Part shown: positions 1 through 8,700 of the stretch, piece by piece | Numbering within the stretch: the first letter of the stretch is position 1 | How the letters are laid out: every line of letters starts with the position of its first letter | NCBI GenBank assembly: GCA_027596035.1 | Contig: JADGJA010000428.1 | Coordinates: 1 to 19,090, forward strand | Length of the DNA stretch: 19,090 nt | DNA from: Thoreauomyces humboldtii | Taxonomy: Eukaryota; Chytridiomycota; Chytridiomycetes; Spizellomycetales; Powellomycetaceae | Direction of reading: 5' to 3' | The notes under the pieces: generated by a model | Seen by the model: only the letters and a program-made list of their open reading frames with translations | What the model was told of the DNA's origin: nothing | The model's database searches: none | Made by a program: the position numbers and the translations under genes

Positions 1-115
1 CGCACGGATGGGGCACGAGACATCGTACAAAATCAATTGATGCCTTTGATGGACACGATCTGAGGCTTCCGTATTCAGACCTCGTCCGCGGAAGGCTTCT
101 CATCTGAGGGCCATG

Positions 116-123
116 TATAAAAA
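116..123 (+). promoter_or_regulatory. TATA box of the dihydroxyacetone kinase gene
   Basis: TATAAAAA lies 66 nt before the ATG at 182, followed by a pyrimidine-rich stretch (about 157-178) directly before the start. This is the usual arrangement of a strongly expressed fungal gene. Direct sequence observation; the promoter role is inferred. Confidence 0.6.
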
Positions 124-181
124 GCCATCGGGACGAGTACGGGGCGAGTAGCAGTCATATCCCCTCCTTTCATTCCCAGCC

Positions 182-2239
182 ATGACAACTAAACACGTCA
201 TCAACGGAGCCCGAGATCTGGTGAACGAGTCCCTCACCGGTCTCAGCAGGCTCAACCCAGCTCTCAGCATCGACCAGGACGCCCGCGTTGCCTACCTCAC
301 CACAATCAATCAGGATCGCGTTGCCCTCATCTCAGGTGGAGGATCGGGCCATGAGCCAGCTCACGCCGGATTCGTCGGAGACGGTGTCCTCAGTGCTGCC
401 GTTTGCGGGAACGTGTTTGCGTCCCCCAACGTCGGACAGATCCGAAAGGTAAGCGGTTGGACGAGTGAAGGCTACTTTTGGATAGGATAGGATGTCTGAG
501 ATCATGTCCCTCTCAAGGCCATTCATCACGTTAAAAACAAGAAAGGAACACTTGCAGTTGTCAAGCAGTACACTGGCGACGTCCTTCTCTTTGGCCTTGC
601 CAAGGAGCAGCACAACGTGACCTCTCCAGAGTACCCGCTGCGGATGACCATCGTCGGTGACGACGTCGCGGTCCCGCGCACGCAGGGATCACTCGTCGGT
701 CGTCGTGGACTGGCAGGAACCGTGCTCGTTTACAAGATCGCTTCTGCAGTTGCCTCTACTGGAGCCGACGTTGACGAGGTCCATGCCATGGCAGAGTACA
801 TTGCCACGCGGGTCGGAACCATCGGTGTCGGCCTCAACCACTGCCACGTACCCGGCACGGAGATCAGCGCCGACAATCACCTCAAGGACGACGAGGTGGA
901 GATCGGCATGGGCATCCACAACGAATCGGGTATCAGCAAGGAGAAGCTCACGTCAAGCGCGGAGCTCATCAAGAAGATGCTCGCGTACGTCACTGACATC
1001 AATGACGTGGAGCGAGCCTTCCTGCCCTTCAAACATGACGGAAATGATGAGGTCGTGCTACTTGTCAACAACCTCGGCGGTATCAGCGAGCTTGAGATGA
1101 GCGCGATCGCAAACGATGCGGTGAAGGCGCTTACGGAGCAGAACATCACTGTCGAGCGTCTGCTGGTCGGAACCTTCATGGTGTGTACGCATTCTCTCTC
1201 TCCGAACAGGCAAAGATCTTGACACTCCCTCTTGCCAGACATCTCTCAACCTCCCCGGTTTCTCGTTGACGTTGCTCCTTCTGCCCCGCGCTGGCGAGGC
1301 CTACAAGGCGACAAAGATCATTAAACTCCTTGATGCGGATGCTACGGCTCCCGGATGGGGTTTCGCTGCCAAATCCAAGCCTGGACAACCCGAGAAAAGC
1401 GCTACTGACAAACATGTCAACGGCGTTAACGGCGTCAACGGCACAATCAAGAATGGAGCCGCGCCGATCAAGTGTAAGTCTGCTTGTTGGCTGGTGGTGT
1501 ATGTCGTTCAAGCAGGCGTTGATTTCGGGTGTCCCACAGTTACGAACTTTCCTGCTTTCGAAACGGCGGTCCTCGCAGCAGCCGAAAATGTGATCAAAGC
1601 CGAGGCTGAGATCACCCGGTACGACACCATCGCTGGCGATGGAGACTGTGGATTGACACTGAAAGCCGGAGCTGAGGGCGTGAGCGACTTATTCAAGCAT
1701 AGCAAGATTGACAAGAACGACGCAGTCACTGCAGTGCTCCAGATCGCTGCCGTTGTGGAGAAAACGATGGATGGGACCAGTGGGGCTCTCTACTCGATCT
1801 GGATGAATGCCCTGGCAGCCGGACTCGCCAAGGGGGCGAAGCAGATCAACTCCACCGAGGCCACTCCGGAAGTTACCGCCATCGCGCTTTCACACGCTTT
1901 GGAGACCCTTTTCACCTACACGCCTGCCCGCATCCCTTCGAGAACGTAAGTCTCCATGAACTGGTCTTATTCTCATCATTGGCTTTCTACTCATAAATTT
2001 CTTGTAGCCTCGTTGACCCCTTACAGGCATTCACTGAGGTGTTCGCGGCATCAAAGGGTGCCGACTTTGCGGGAGCCGTTCAGGCTGCCACACAAGCCGC
2101 GGAGAAGACCAAGGACATGGTTGCAAAGGTTGGAAGGGCGGCGTATGTTGGGAGGGAAGAACTGCAGAAGGCGCAGGTCCCCGACCCGGGAGCTTGGGGA
2201 GTGGTCAAGCTCCTGCAAGGACTGCAGTCCTCGAAGTAG
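182..2239 (+). CDS. DAK1: Dihydroxyacetone (glycerone) kinase, five exons
   Basis: Cytosolic ATP-dependent kinase that phosphorylates dihydroxyacetone to DHAP in glycerol use and DHA detoxification. Exons 182-448, 518-1180, 1239-1473, 1540-1945 and 2008-2239 join in frame to 600 aa, close to the family's usual 580-600. The N-terminal DhaK domain (about 1-330) shows GGGSGHEP with substrate-contacting H57, YTGD with D110, and GMGIHNESG with H223, the position of the histidine that binds DHA covalently in bacterial DhaK. The C-terminal DhaL domain (about 390-600) has the Mg-ATP loop GDGDCG (421-426) and MDGTSGALY. All introns are GT-AG, 58-69 nt. The third, between the two domains, is 66 nt with no in-frame stop, so its retention would keep the frame. 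No broken residues were seen. Confident. Confidence 0.95.
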
Positions 2240-2326
2240 GGTATCCCGTCGAGTGGGAAGTCGTTTGCATTTTTCAATCACAATTTGGCGTACCACGGAA
2301 TTGGAGCGAGCCTAGAAATGTAAATC

Positions 2327-2350
2327 CTAAATAATATTAAATAATCAGTA
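2327..2350 (+). terminator. AT-rich 3' end region of the kinase gene
   Basis: AAATAATATTAAATAATC-type sequence about 90 nt after the kinase stop and about 100 nt before the next ATG is the only plausible polyadenylation region in this short gap. No exact AATAAA is present. Inferred. Confidence 0.35.
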
Positions 2351-2446
2351 TCCTCTCCTTTTTATTCCTACGCCCGAGATACCAGCACGCCGGAAGCGAT
2401 CTGCACAGACCCGCACAGTCCACCGTTCAAGCATGGGAAGTTCGCA

Positions 2447-4032
2447 ATGGACGTACCACCCACATTGAGAAGCTTTTTTCCCAATCGTTCGCAACCGGAA
2501 ATCGACCGGGCATTCACCGCTGCAGGTTGCTCCTTCAGCCGTGCGGTCGACCTGCTTTTCTTAGAGGAGGATCGCAACATCCTCCAGCCACCTGTCTGTT
2601 TGCCACCTTCACCTCCCGTACCGAACTTGCCTCGTGCCCATCAGAGAAGGCCTGCTCATGAAACCCGTGGAAATCAACAGCTAGACCTGCCGCATGTACG
2701 CCCACCGCCGGCTACGCAGGTCCAACAACTTCATCAGAGACAGACTGCCGATGAATTCTACCAACTTCCATACGTACCGCGTGCATCGCCGATGGCCGAA
2801 AAGCTCTTAGAGGATCCCAATGCATCTTTCGATGACCTCTCCTTCCTCATTGCTGCGTTCCCTGACGCGAACGAAAATTACCTCAGGAACCTTCTTAGAC
2901 AGCATCACGGACCACAGGTTCTTGCAGCTGTGTCGGATCTCATCTTTGAAACGGGAAGCACCTATCCAAGGCGATCCGACAAGGTGGATCTCCTCGGAGT
3001 AGGAAGTTCACAGCAGAACACCAACAAGCGAAAGAAGGATCAGGTTGCAGGAGAGCGGGGAGCGTCCAGGAGCGAGTCTGGAAAGCGACGGAGAGTCAAC
3101 GTCCCGGAACCCGAAGTGTTTCCACTCGATGCGCTGATCTCGTCATGGAGCGAATTCGAGTGCGGTTGCTGCTTCGGGATAGAACCGCTCGCGGAGGCGA
3201 TTCAGTGCGACGATGCGCATCTTTTCTGTCGCGAGTGTGCACGAAGGGCCGCCGAAGCTGAGATAGGCTTGCGTCGAACGGAACTGAAGTGTCTCAGCGT
3301 GCACGGCTGCACCCACAGATTCTCTGAGAAGCAGATCAGGGCTTTCCTCCCAGCCCCCGTGTTCGAAGGTTATCTCAAGCTTTGCCAGGAAGTGGAGGTC
3401 AATACCGCCGGTCTCGATCATCTCCACTCTTGTCCCTTCTGCTCATTTCAAGCCATCATCGAGGAGAGTCCCGTGGAGAATCCACTTTTCTTCTGTCAGC
3501 ACGATAGCTGCCGCACGGTTTCTTGCCGGCTGTGTCGCATCCGAAATCACCACCCTCTTTCGTGCGAGGAGGCAAAGCAAGAAGCCGCACAGAGCGGAAA
3601 GCATGATGTGGAGGAAGCGATGACCGATGCACTTCTGCGAAGCTGTCCCAAGTGTTCGAATCGATTCTACAAGGTTGATGGTTGCAACGCCATGACTTGC
3701 ACCTGCGGTACAGGTGAGAGATGCGGATGCGTGCCATCATTCGGTTAGCGCAGATGGTCTTACTTGATTCAATGATAGTGATGTGCTACGTCTGCAGAAA
3801 AAAGATTGTCAAAGCTCTTCACTACCCGTCCGCCATGGCGGGGCGGTCGGAGGCTGACACCTGCCCGCTTTTCGATGACACCGCGTTGCGAAACAAAGCC
3901 GATGTGCGCCAAGCGTTCGAGGAGGCCGCGGATGCCGCGCGCTCCAAAAATCCCGATCTAGATGTTGCAGCGCTCGATCCGGACGAGACCAAGAACCTTG
4001 AGACAAGGTCTCGAAAAGTTGCACGACGATGA
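2447..4032 (+). CDS. RBR-type E3 ubiquitin ligase, RNF216/TRIAD3-like, two exons
   Basis: Exons 2447-3713 and 3779-4032 give 506 aa. The acceptor at 3778 was chosen because it restores the RING2 run TCTCGT-VMCYVC. RING1 is at about 239-291 (ECGCCFG, then HLFCREC), an IBR at about 329-373, and RING2 at 400-430 (CPKC, VDGCNAMTCTCG, CYVC). C413 in DGCNAM matches the catalytic cysteine that carries the ubiquitin thioester in RBR ligases. The order of cysteines and the post-RING2 CPLF segment resemble RNF216 rather than the ARIH or parkin groups. Two short helical segments, 4-40 and 116-168 (the latter with FPDANENYLRNLL), look like CUE/UBA-type ubiquitin-binding modules (inferred). A basic stretch at 193-216 may be a nuclear signal. 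Substrates are unknown. Confidence 0.88.
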
Positions 4033-4219
4033 CGATGCTGGCGTGGTCATGAATGATAGGAGTGGCAGTTTTGTGTTAGCCATTCAGAAATTCTCGATAA
4101 GGGAGTTGAGAAATACACCATCCTTTTCTTGGTCACATGGAACGTTCTGGAGGCATGTTCAGAATAGCCGTACAAATAGTATTGGTCTTGCGATGCCAGC
4201 CGGCGCACAATGTGAACTG

Positions 4220-4252
4220 AGCAAATAATTTACAATTACAAGAAAATAACAC
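4220..4252 (+). terminator. AT-rich 3' end region of the RBR ligase gene
   Basis: The stretch with AATAATTTACAATTACAAGAAAATAAC lies about 190 nt after the RBR stop and just before the fragment strip begins. It probably serves as the polyadenylation region. Inferred from composition and position only. Confidence 0.3.
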
Positions 4253-4308
4253 GAAGAGCGGTGGATGGTCGGTGATGGATGATGGATAACTCTCCCCGGG
4301 CGTTCCGT

Positions 4309-4607
4309 CTATGTAAGGTGCTCCTCGTCGCGGAGGTATTCGCCGACATCTGCCTGGTGGACGTCCTGGGTGGACCGCGCCGTTACGCCGAATCCCAGCG
4401 GTACGTCGGCCATGGAGTAGATTATCACGCCTTGGTGCTCCGGCGTGTCTTCCGTAATGCGGCCGAGATGTGGTTGAGGACGTGGTTCCCGTACAAGAAG
4501 GGCATCTCCCCGGTTGGCTTCACCCAGATCTTGTACTTTGCGTACTGGGCCAGATGCTCGAGGGCCGTGATGTGGAGCTTGAACTTGAGCGTCTTGGTAA
4601 CCTTTCC
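4309..4607 (-). pseudogene. NIP7: NIP7 C-terminal fragment, frameshifted and internally deleted
   Basis: NIP7 is a PUA-domain factor of about 180 aa for 60S ribosome assembly. Only its C-terminal half is here. From 4607 downward one frame reads [26 protein letters not shown] and [14 protein letters not shown]. At 4468-4469 the homology jumps frame (one base missing) to [26 protein letters not shown] and [16 protein letters not shown], with a stop at 4309-4311. Near 4360 about 12 residues that normally precede FHQAD are absent without a frame change. The N-terminal half (about 80-90 aa) is not upstream on this strand; the homology stops where a palindrome begins at 4609. Truncation, frameshift and deletion together make function unlikely. 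An intact NIP7, which is essential in yeast, is expected elsewhere. Confidence 0.85.
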
Positions 4608-4608
4608 T

Positions 4609-4703
4609 AGGTACTTTGGATGCACACCGACCGTATCGTCGCCGTTTGAAGATAGTCCATCTTTGAACAGCGACGACACGGTCAGCGTGCATCCAAAGTA
4701 CCT
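4609..4703. repeat. Near-perfect 95-bp palindrome (45-bp arms, 5-nt loop)
   Basis: The left arm 4609-4653 is the reverse complement of 4659-4703 with about six mismatches; the loop is 4654-4658. The outer 17 bp of each arm, including GTACTTTGGATGCAC on the left, match exactly. The left arm ends one base from the last NIP7 codon. The right arm carries the first TCCAAAGTACC of the 160-bp tandem array. Such a long hairpin is not expected by chance and suggests a foldback element end or an inverted duplication of the repeat. Confidence 0.85.
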
Positions 4704-5150
4704 CAAGTAAGCGCTGTCCTCCACAAGAAACCCTCGGTGAACGTCCTCCTAGCACCCGCGCTGCCCTCGAAGCTCAGCTGCGACCCTGCGAGTAGTCCAA
4801 AAATTCTCAAGTTAGCCCAGCTGCAAACCGTCCTAGCACCGCAAGTGTTTGTCCAAAGTACCTCAAATAAGCGCTGTCCTCCACGAGAAACCCTCGATAA
4901 ACGTCCTCGTAGCACCCGCGCTGTCCTCGAAGCTCCACTGTGATCCTGCGAGTTGTCAAAAAATGCGCATTTTAGCTCATCTGTAAACCGTCCTAGCACC
5001 GCAAGTGCTCGTCCAAAGTACCCCAAATAAGCGGTCCCGTCCAAGATTAACCCTCGAAAAGCGTGCTCGTGACACTTCCGCCGTCCCCAAAGCCTTACTG
5101 TGGTCTCTGCGTGCCGTCAAAGAAGTTGCGTTTTAGCCCATCATATGCCG
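4692..5150. repeat. Tandem repeat, 160-bp unit, about 2.9 copies
   Basis: Unit starts marked by TCCAAAGTACC lie at 4692, 4852 and 5012, exactly 160 bp apart. Units 1 and 2 differ at about 21 of 160 positions by hand count, many of them C/T or G/A changes. Unit 3 is more diverged and fades near 5150. Inside each unit a motif like AAAC-GTCCT-AGCACC-GC occurs twice about 80 bp apart, so the unit may be a dimer of older 80-bp repeats. No convincing reading frame runs through it. Confidence 0.88.
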
Positions 5151-5300
5151 TATATCCAGAAGGTATGGGGAGGGGTGACCGTGCGGGTTCATCTAGGCCA
5201 TCATCGAGCGGACAACGGTAAGGCTTCTTGCGTGCCCGGGTATCGGTTCCGAGCAGTGATGAGTCACGGACGACGCGTCCTTTCGTCGTCCTTGCCCGAG

Positions 5301-6392
5301 ATGGCCACGGCATTCCCTCCCACCCCGAGACATTTCCCATTGCCAGATCCTTCCACCATGACGTTGCTTCCCACCCACTCCCGAGACTCCTGCAGAGAAG
5401 GGGACAAGCCGCTCGTCACGTCCACCCACTATGGCTCTACCGCTTCTGCCATCATCCCCGTCGCCACCACCACTCGGGAGCATCCCTCTCCACGCTCCTC
5501 CAAGACATCCTTCCTCCCGCCCACAGTGGCCGACCACCTGCCCATACTCGCAATCGGATTCGTATGCACACTGATTCTGCTCTACATCACCGTCTCTGGG
5601 ACATGGCCTTTCCGTTCCGCGCTTGGAGCTTTGGAGATGTCGGCGCCGGGCACCGCATCGCCGTGGGCGCCCCTCCTGCCCCGCCTCCGTCGAATGGAGA
5701 CAAGGTGTCCGTCGACCTCTTCGTCATGAGCAAGTGTCCGGACGCAGTGTACTGCGAAGGAGTCTTTGCGAACGTTCGTAAGTCTGTTTCTGCTCTCCTT
5801 TGGGATATTTAATCGGTCGTCGAAACGTTACCTTGTAGCTGACGAAACAAAAACGGGGGTTTCGTGCCGATCGCGTTCGCAGTGGCGAGAGTCGGTGAGA
5901 TCACAGATCTGAAGACGCACTACATCGCGGCCCTGAACGAGACGGCGCAGTACGGAACCCAGTGCAAACATGGTCCCGACGAATGTCGAGCGAATGCGCA
6001 GCAGCTGTGCTTTCGCGACGCTCACCTTCCCCAGCACGGTGGTTCAACTTTGTGCTCTGCACCAACAGGGACTTTCGTAGCGGCGATGCGGCCCGGGACG
6101 TTGCGTGCGCAAGATCGGTTCACGTGGACTACGACGTCGACGTGGCGCCCTGTCTCGCCTCGGCACGGGCTCGAGAACTCGCCGTCACGGACGCACGGGT
6201 GGGCATCAGCAGGGGCATACAGACGAGCTGCACGGTGCAGATCAAGCAAGAGACCAGGTGTGTCAGGGACGGAGGCGCCTGGTCCCGATGCGAGGGAGGG
6301 TCCAGCGTGGAAGCGTTCACGATGGCATCTGCGAAGCGTACAAGGGCGCCGATAGGAGCAAGGTGGCCGCTTGCGCCGATGTGCTTGCAAAT
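5301..6392 (+). pseudogene. GILT-like thiol reductase, full length but frame-disrupted
   Basis: GILT proteins reduce disulfides in acidic compartments. A membrane segment (HLPILAIGFVCTLILLY) is in one frame, with possible starts at 5262 or 5301. The reductase start VSVDLFVMSKCPDAVYCEG is in another. An intron 5778-5882 joins it in frame to VGEITDLKTHYIAALN and CKHGPDECRANAQQLC, which fits the GILT signature CQHGx2ECx2Nx4C except K for Q. Homology then shifts frame at 6038-6039 (to WFNFVLCTNRDF, SCTVQIKQETRCVRDGG) and at 6316-6317 (to HDGICEAYKGADRSKVAACA). The shift between anchor and reductase could be an unrecognised intron; the other two cannot, because no room exists. The apparent active site is CX5C rather than CXXC. 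Each shift equals one missing base, so decay or assembly error are both possible. Confidence 0.8.
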
Positions 6393-6401
6393 TCACGATC
6401 A

Positions 6402-6905
6402 ACGGACGATATCACATCGGGTCTTGGGCCAAAACTGCTGACCGCGTGGCCCGATGGCTTAGCACAATGTGGGATCTGGGATCCGTCCGTTCGCGACACC
6501 GCCTTTCGGACGCGACCAAGCGAGGGAGCGCTCAACAAACGCAGATCAGAAGTATGCTCCTTGATCGCGCGAGCGATACCCGCATAAGCTCTTTCATTCA
6601 TAGGTTTTATATTTCTCTCTGAACAGGCCCTGGTTCCAGGCTCGATTTTGCAACCTACGGATGAGGATACTGCAATTCCGATCTTGCTTATACAGCGAAA
6701 CTCTGCGGGCTCCCACGCTCCCCGTCAGAACACGGGTGGAAAGGTGAACAATTTTTTCCAATTCACCTCAGGATGGGATCTCCTCGCGCCGAAGGGCTGG
6801 GGCATGGCATTCTTGCGCAACTTTGTCATGGCTGGCACCAGGACAGCCGGTCTGCGTGATAGGCACATGTTTTACTTCGAGGCTGGTTTGGCTGCTCTAC
6901 CGGTA
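6402..6905 (+). pseudogene. POP1: Internal fragment of POP1 (RNase P/MRP subunit), intron retained
   Basis: POP1 is the large protein subunit of RNase P and RNase MRP, normally about 800-1000 aa. Two exon-like pieces, 6402-6551 (GLGPKLLTAWPDGL, CGIWDPSVRD, GALNKRRSE) and 6627 to about 6902 (LVPGSILQPTDED, IPILLIQRNSAG, SGWDLLAPKGWGMAF, AGTRTAGLRDR, FEAGLAALP), join in frame through a GT-AG intron at 6552-6626. They correspond to the POPLD region. No POP1 N terminus precedes it (the GILT-like tail does) and homology stops abruptly after LP. The retained intron shows the piece came from genomic DNA, not from reverse-transcribed mRNA. About 170 aa is too little for function. Confidence 0.8.
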
Positions 6906-6977
6906 TCTAGCTACCATAATCAAAATACCCTCCACTACCTAGTGCTGCCAAAAACGTTGGAAGTCCTCGAAAGGACG

Positions 6978-7874
6978 TCAAGCGTTGACCCTGGTGACCG
7001 TCCACTCGCCGTCCTCCAGTGTCGGTGCCGCATACTTGGATCTCCGATTGGGGTGCTCACTGAGATCAAGATGATCTGCACCCTTGACCTCGAAGACCAG
7101 CAGGGCAAAGTTGCGAAGAGCGCGTTCTGTGAGCTCCTCGTTGTCGTCCTTTATTTCCTCGACGGAGTTCGAGTCCTGATCAGGCGACGAGACGAGAGGG
7201 GATCCGGGTGGCGGTGACACGAACTGTACGCGGGCTTTCGGCGACATCTTCGTGAAGTGGATAGCGCGGAGCTATGATGGAGGAGGGATGAGTCGTTTTG
7301 AAATGATATGATGATGAAGATTTGCCGATTTTGACTTTTACTTTCTCCCAGTCCACGCCACCGTGCAGACCGTGTTCAGCTGCTGTTACCGGGTCAGCTC
7401 CATCCCTCTTGAACCCCGGAGGTAGCACAACGCGCATCTTTCCTGTGAGGCGGAACTGCTGCCTGGTGTCCCCAAAGTACCAGCAGAGTTCCGCGTGAGG
7501 AGTTCGAGCGAGTTCTCCGACCTTTGCGCTTCTAGCGTCGGTCGTGAAGACGAGTGAGTTCAGGACAGAGCGGGGTGGTGGTGGTTGTGGGACTCCGAGA
7601 CATTGCGGTGACTCGGAGACGAGGCCTCTGTAGGCGATTATCCGGGAGGCGGGGGTGTTGGCGAGCGTGACGGTAGCGAGGGATGGCCAGCGAGCTGCTG
7701 TTGACGTGAATCGGAGAGTAAGGAGGCCACGGTTCAAGGTACGTCCCTTTCCGTGGAAAGTGTTCGGAAGAACCCTGAAGCTGGGTGGGTAAACTCACTT
7801 GGCGATTGGTTTTGCGATAGCGCGGTTTGGAGCTTTGTGAGCCATGCGGCAGTGGTCGCGCTGGTGGACGACAT
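6978..7874 (-). CDS. Pyridoxamine-5'-phosphate-oxidase-like FMN-binding protein, three exons
   Basis: Exons 7874-7799, 7697-7342 and 7247-6978 give 233 aa. Split-barrel flavoprotein of the PPOX-like class that includes Alr4036-type proteins. Evidence is WPSLATVTLANTP with IIAYRG near the N terminus, LVFTTDARSAKVGEL, AELCWYFGDTRQQFRLTGK (FMN-site strands), DWEK joined to MSPKARVQFVSPPPGSP across intron 2, and the family-type C terminus ADHLDLSEHPNRR with GEWTVTRVN. The intron 1 acceptor (CAACAG at 7704-7698) was chosen because it keeps phase and joins directly to the barrel; another acceptor nearer the donor would break the frame. The gene is complete and converges on the POP1 fragment. Its substrate is unknown; it need not act on vitamin B6. 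Confidence 0.87.
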
Positions 7875-8089
7875 GATGACGGGATTCAAACCCGAGACGT
7901 GAGATTGGGGTTGAGCCGGAAAAGAAGTGGGAACGGGGGATGAATCGAGGAGGGACAAGGGAGGAGGGAAGACCTGTCCGACCAGCTGTGACTCATCGGA
8001 GACGAGAAGGAAGCCCCCCGTGTCCGGTTCCGCAGCAAACGAAGCTTGCCTCCCCTGATCGCGCACATGATATTCTCCGTTAACAAGAA

Positions 8090-8302
8090 AACTGAATAGC
8101 TTAGTGGTTAGTGCGCGCTCCAGCGCATCTGGAGCACACGGGTTTGAACCCCGTGGCGGTCTGTCACTCGGACCAAAAACTGAGTGAGCACCTGGGGAGA
8201 CGTCCTCAGCCGGACGCGGATGGAGACAACGGGTTAATGCAGCCAAGCCCGTCCAAAGCCGGGGACCTCAAAGAGGGATGCAGATGGGCCTTTATTTTTT
8301 TT
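8090..8302 (+). ncRNA. Pol III-type unit: tRNA-derived SINE or unknown small RNA
   Basis: A box TAGCTTAGTGG at 8097-8107 and B box GGTTTGAACCC at 8141-8151 start 44 nt apart, the spacing of a real tRNA. The T arm (6-bp stem, loop TTTGAAC) is perfect. The anticodon arm CTCCA/TGGAG has a 7-nt loop without U33, and the acceptor stem is degenerate (four pairs at positions 2-5), so this is not a working tRNA. It is followed by a stem TCACTCGG/CTGAGTGA (8164-8187), a 7-bp stem with loop GACG (8192-8209), and after about 80 nt a terminator-like T8 run (8295-8302). This matches the plan of a tRNA-headed SINE or a tRNA-promoter ncRNA. No target-site duplication was found. Confidence 0.6.
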
Positions 8303-8692
8303 CGACTTTTTTGTCGTTCAAGGGCCCTTTCCGCTCGTGACACGCTTGCGATGGACAGACTGGTTCATGTTGCCTTGGTCGCCGTGGAGATTGAGGACTT
8401 CCTTTCAGACATTCAGTTTTTTGCTCAAAGAGCATGAACTTTGTGTCTCGCGAGCATTGCTCCTGATTCTCGCATGACTCTCGTCGGTGACTTTCATCCA
8501 ACTGGGAACCCACTAACAAGCAGGATGTGTGCACGAGAATGCTCGAAGGGAGGAGGACTGCGCAACGCATGACGAGAGCCATATGCAAAGGGAAAGCTGC
8601 GCCACACCGCTCCACTCGTCCACCGTTGCGCGTTCGCTGGTCCACACAATTCTCGCCGCAATGGATGTAGGCACAACAGCTAGTTACAGTAG

Positions 8693-8700
8693 TATAAAAG
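8693..8700 (+). promoter_or_regulatory. TATA box of the APH-like kinase gene
   Basis: TATAAAAG lies 71 nt before the ATG at 8764, nearly the same spacing as at the dihydroxyacetone kinase gene. It supports the ATG at 8764 over upstream non-ATG codons in the same frame. Confidence 0.6.

Noticed and set aside
4309..4607. NIP7 as an intact gene with introns removing the disruptions
   Set aside because: The frame change needs a one-base correction and the missing 12 residues leave no intron-sized sequence; the N-terminal half is not found upstream on the same strand.
4279..4710. 143-codon + strand frame over the NIP7 fragment
   Set aside because: The - strand gives unmistakable NIP7 motifs; the + frame is its shadow.
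7880..7897. B-box-like GGTTTGAATCC on the - strand just before the PPOX-like start
   Set aside because: No A box at tRNA distance upstream and the T stem is only 4 bp.
8090..8162. Functional tRNA gene
   Set aside because: T arm and box spacing are right, but the acceptor stem pairs at only four positions and the anticodon loop lacks U33.
7734..8246. Longer N terminus for the PPOX-like protein reading upstream to 8246
   Set aside because: It would run through the pol III unit and has no family similarity; the ATG at 7874 fits the expected N-terminal length.
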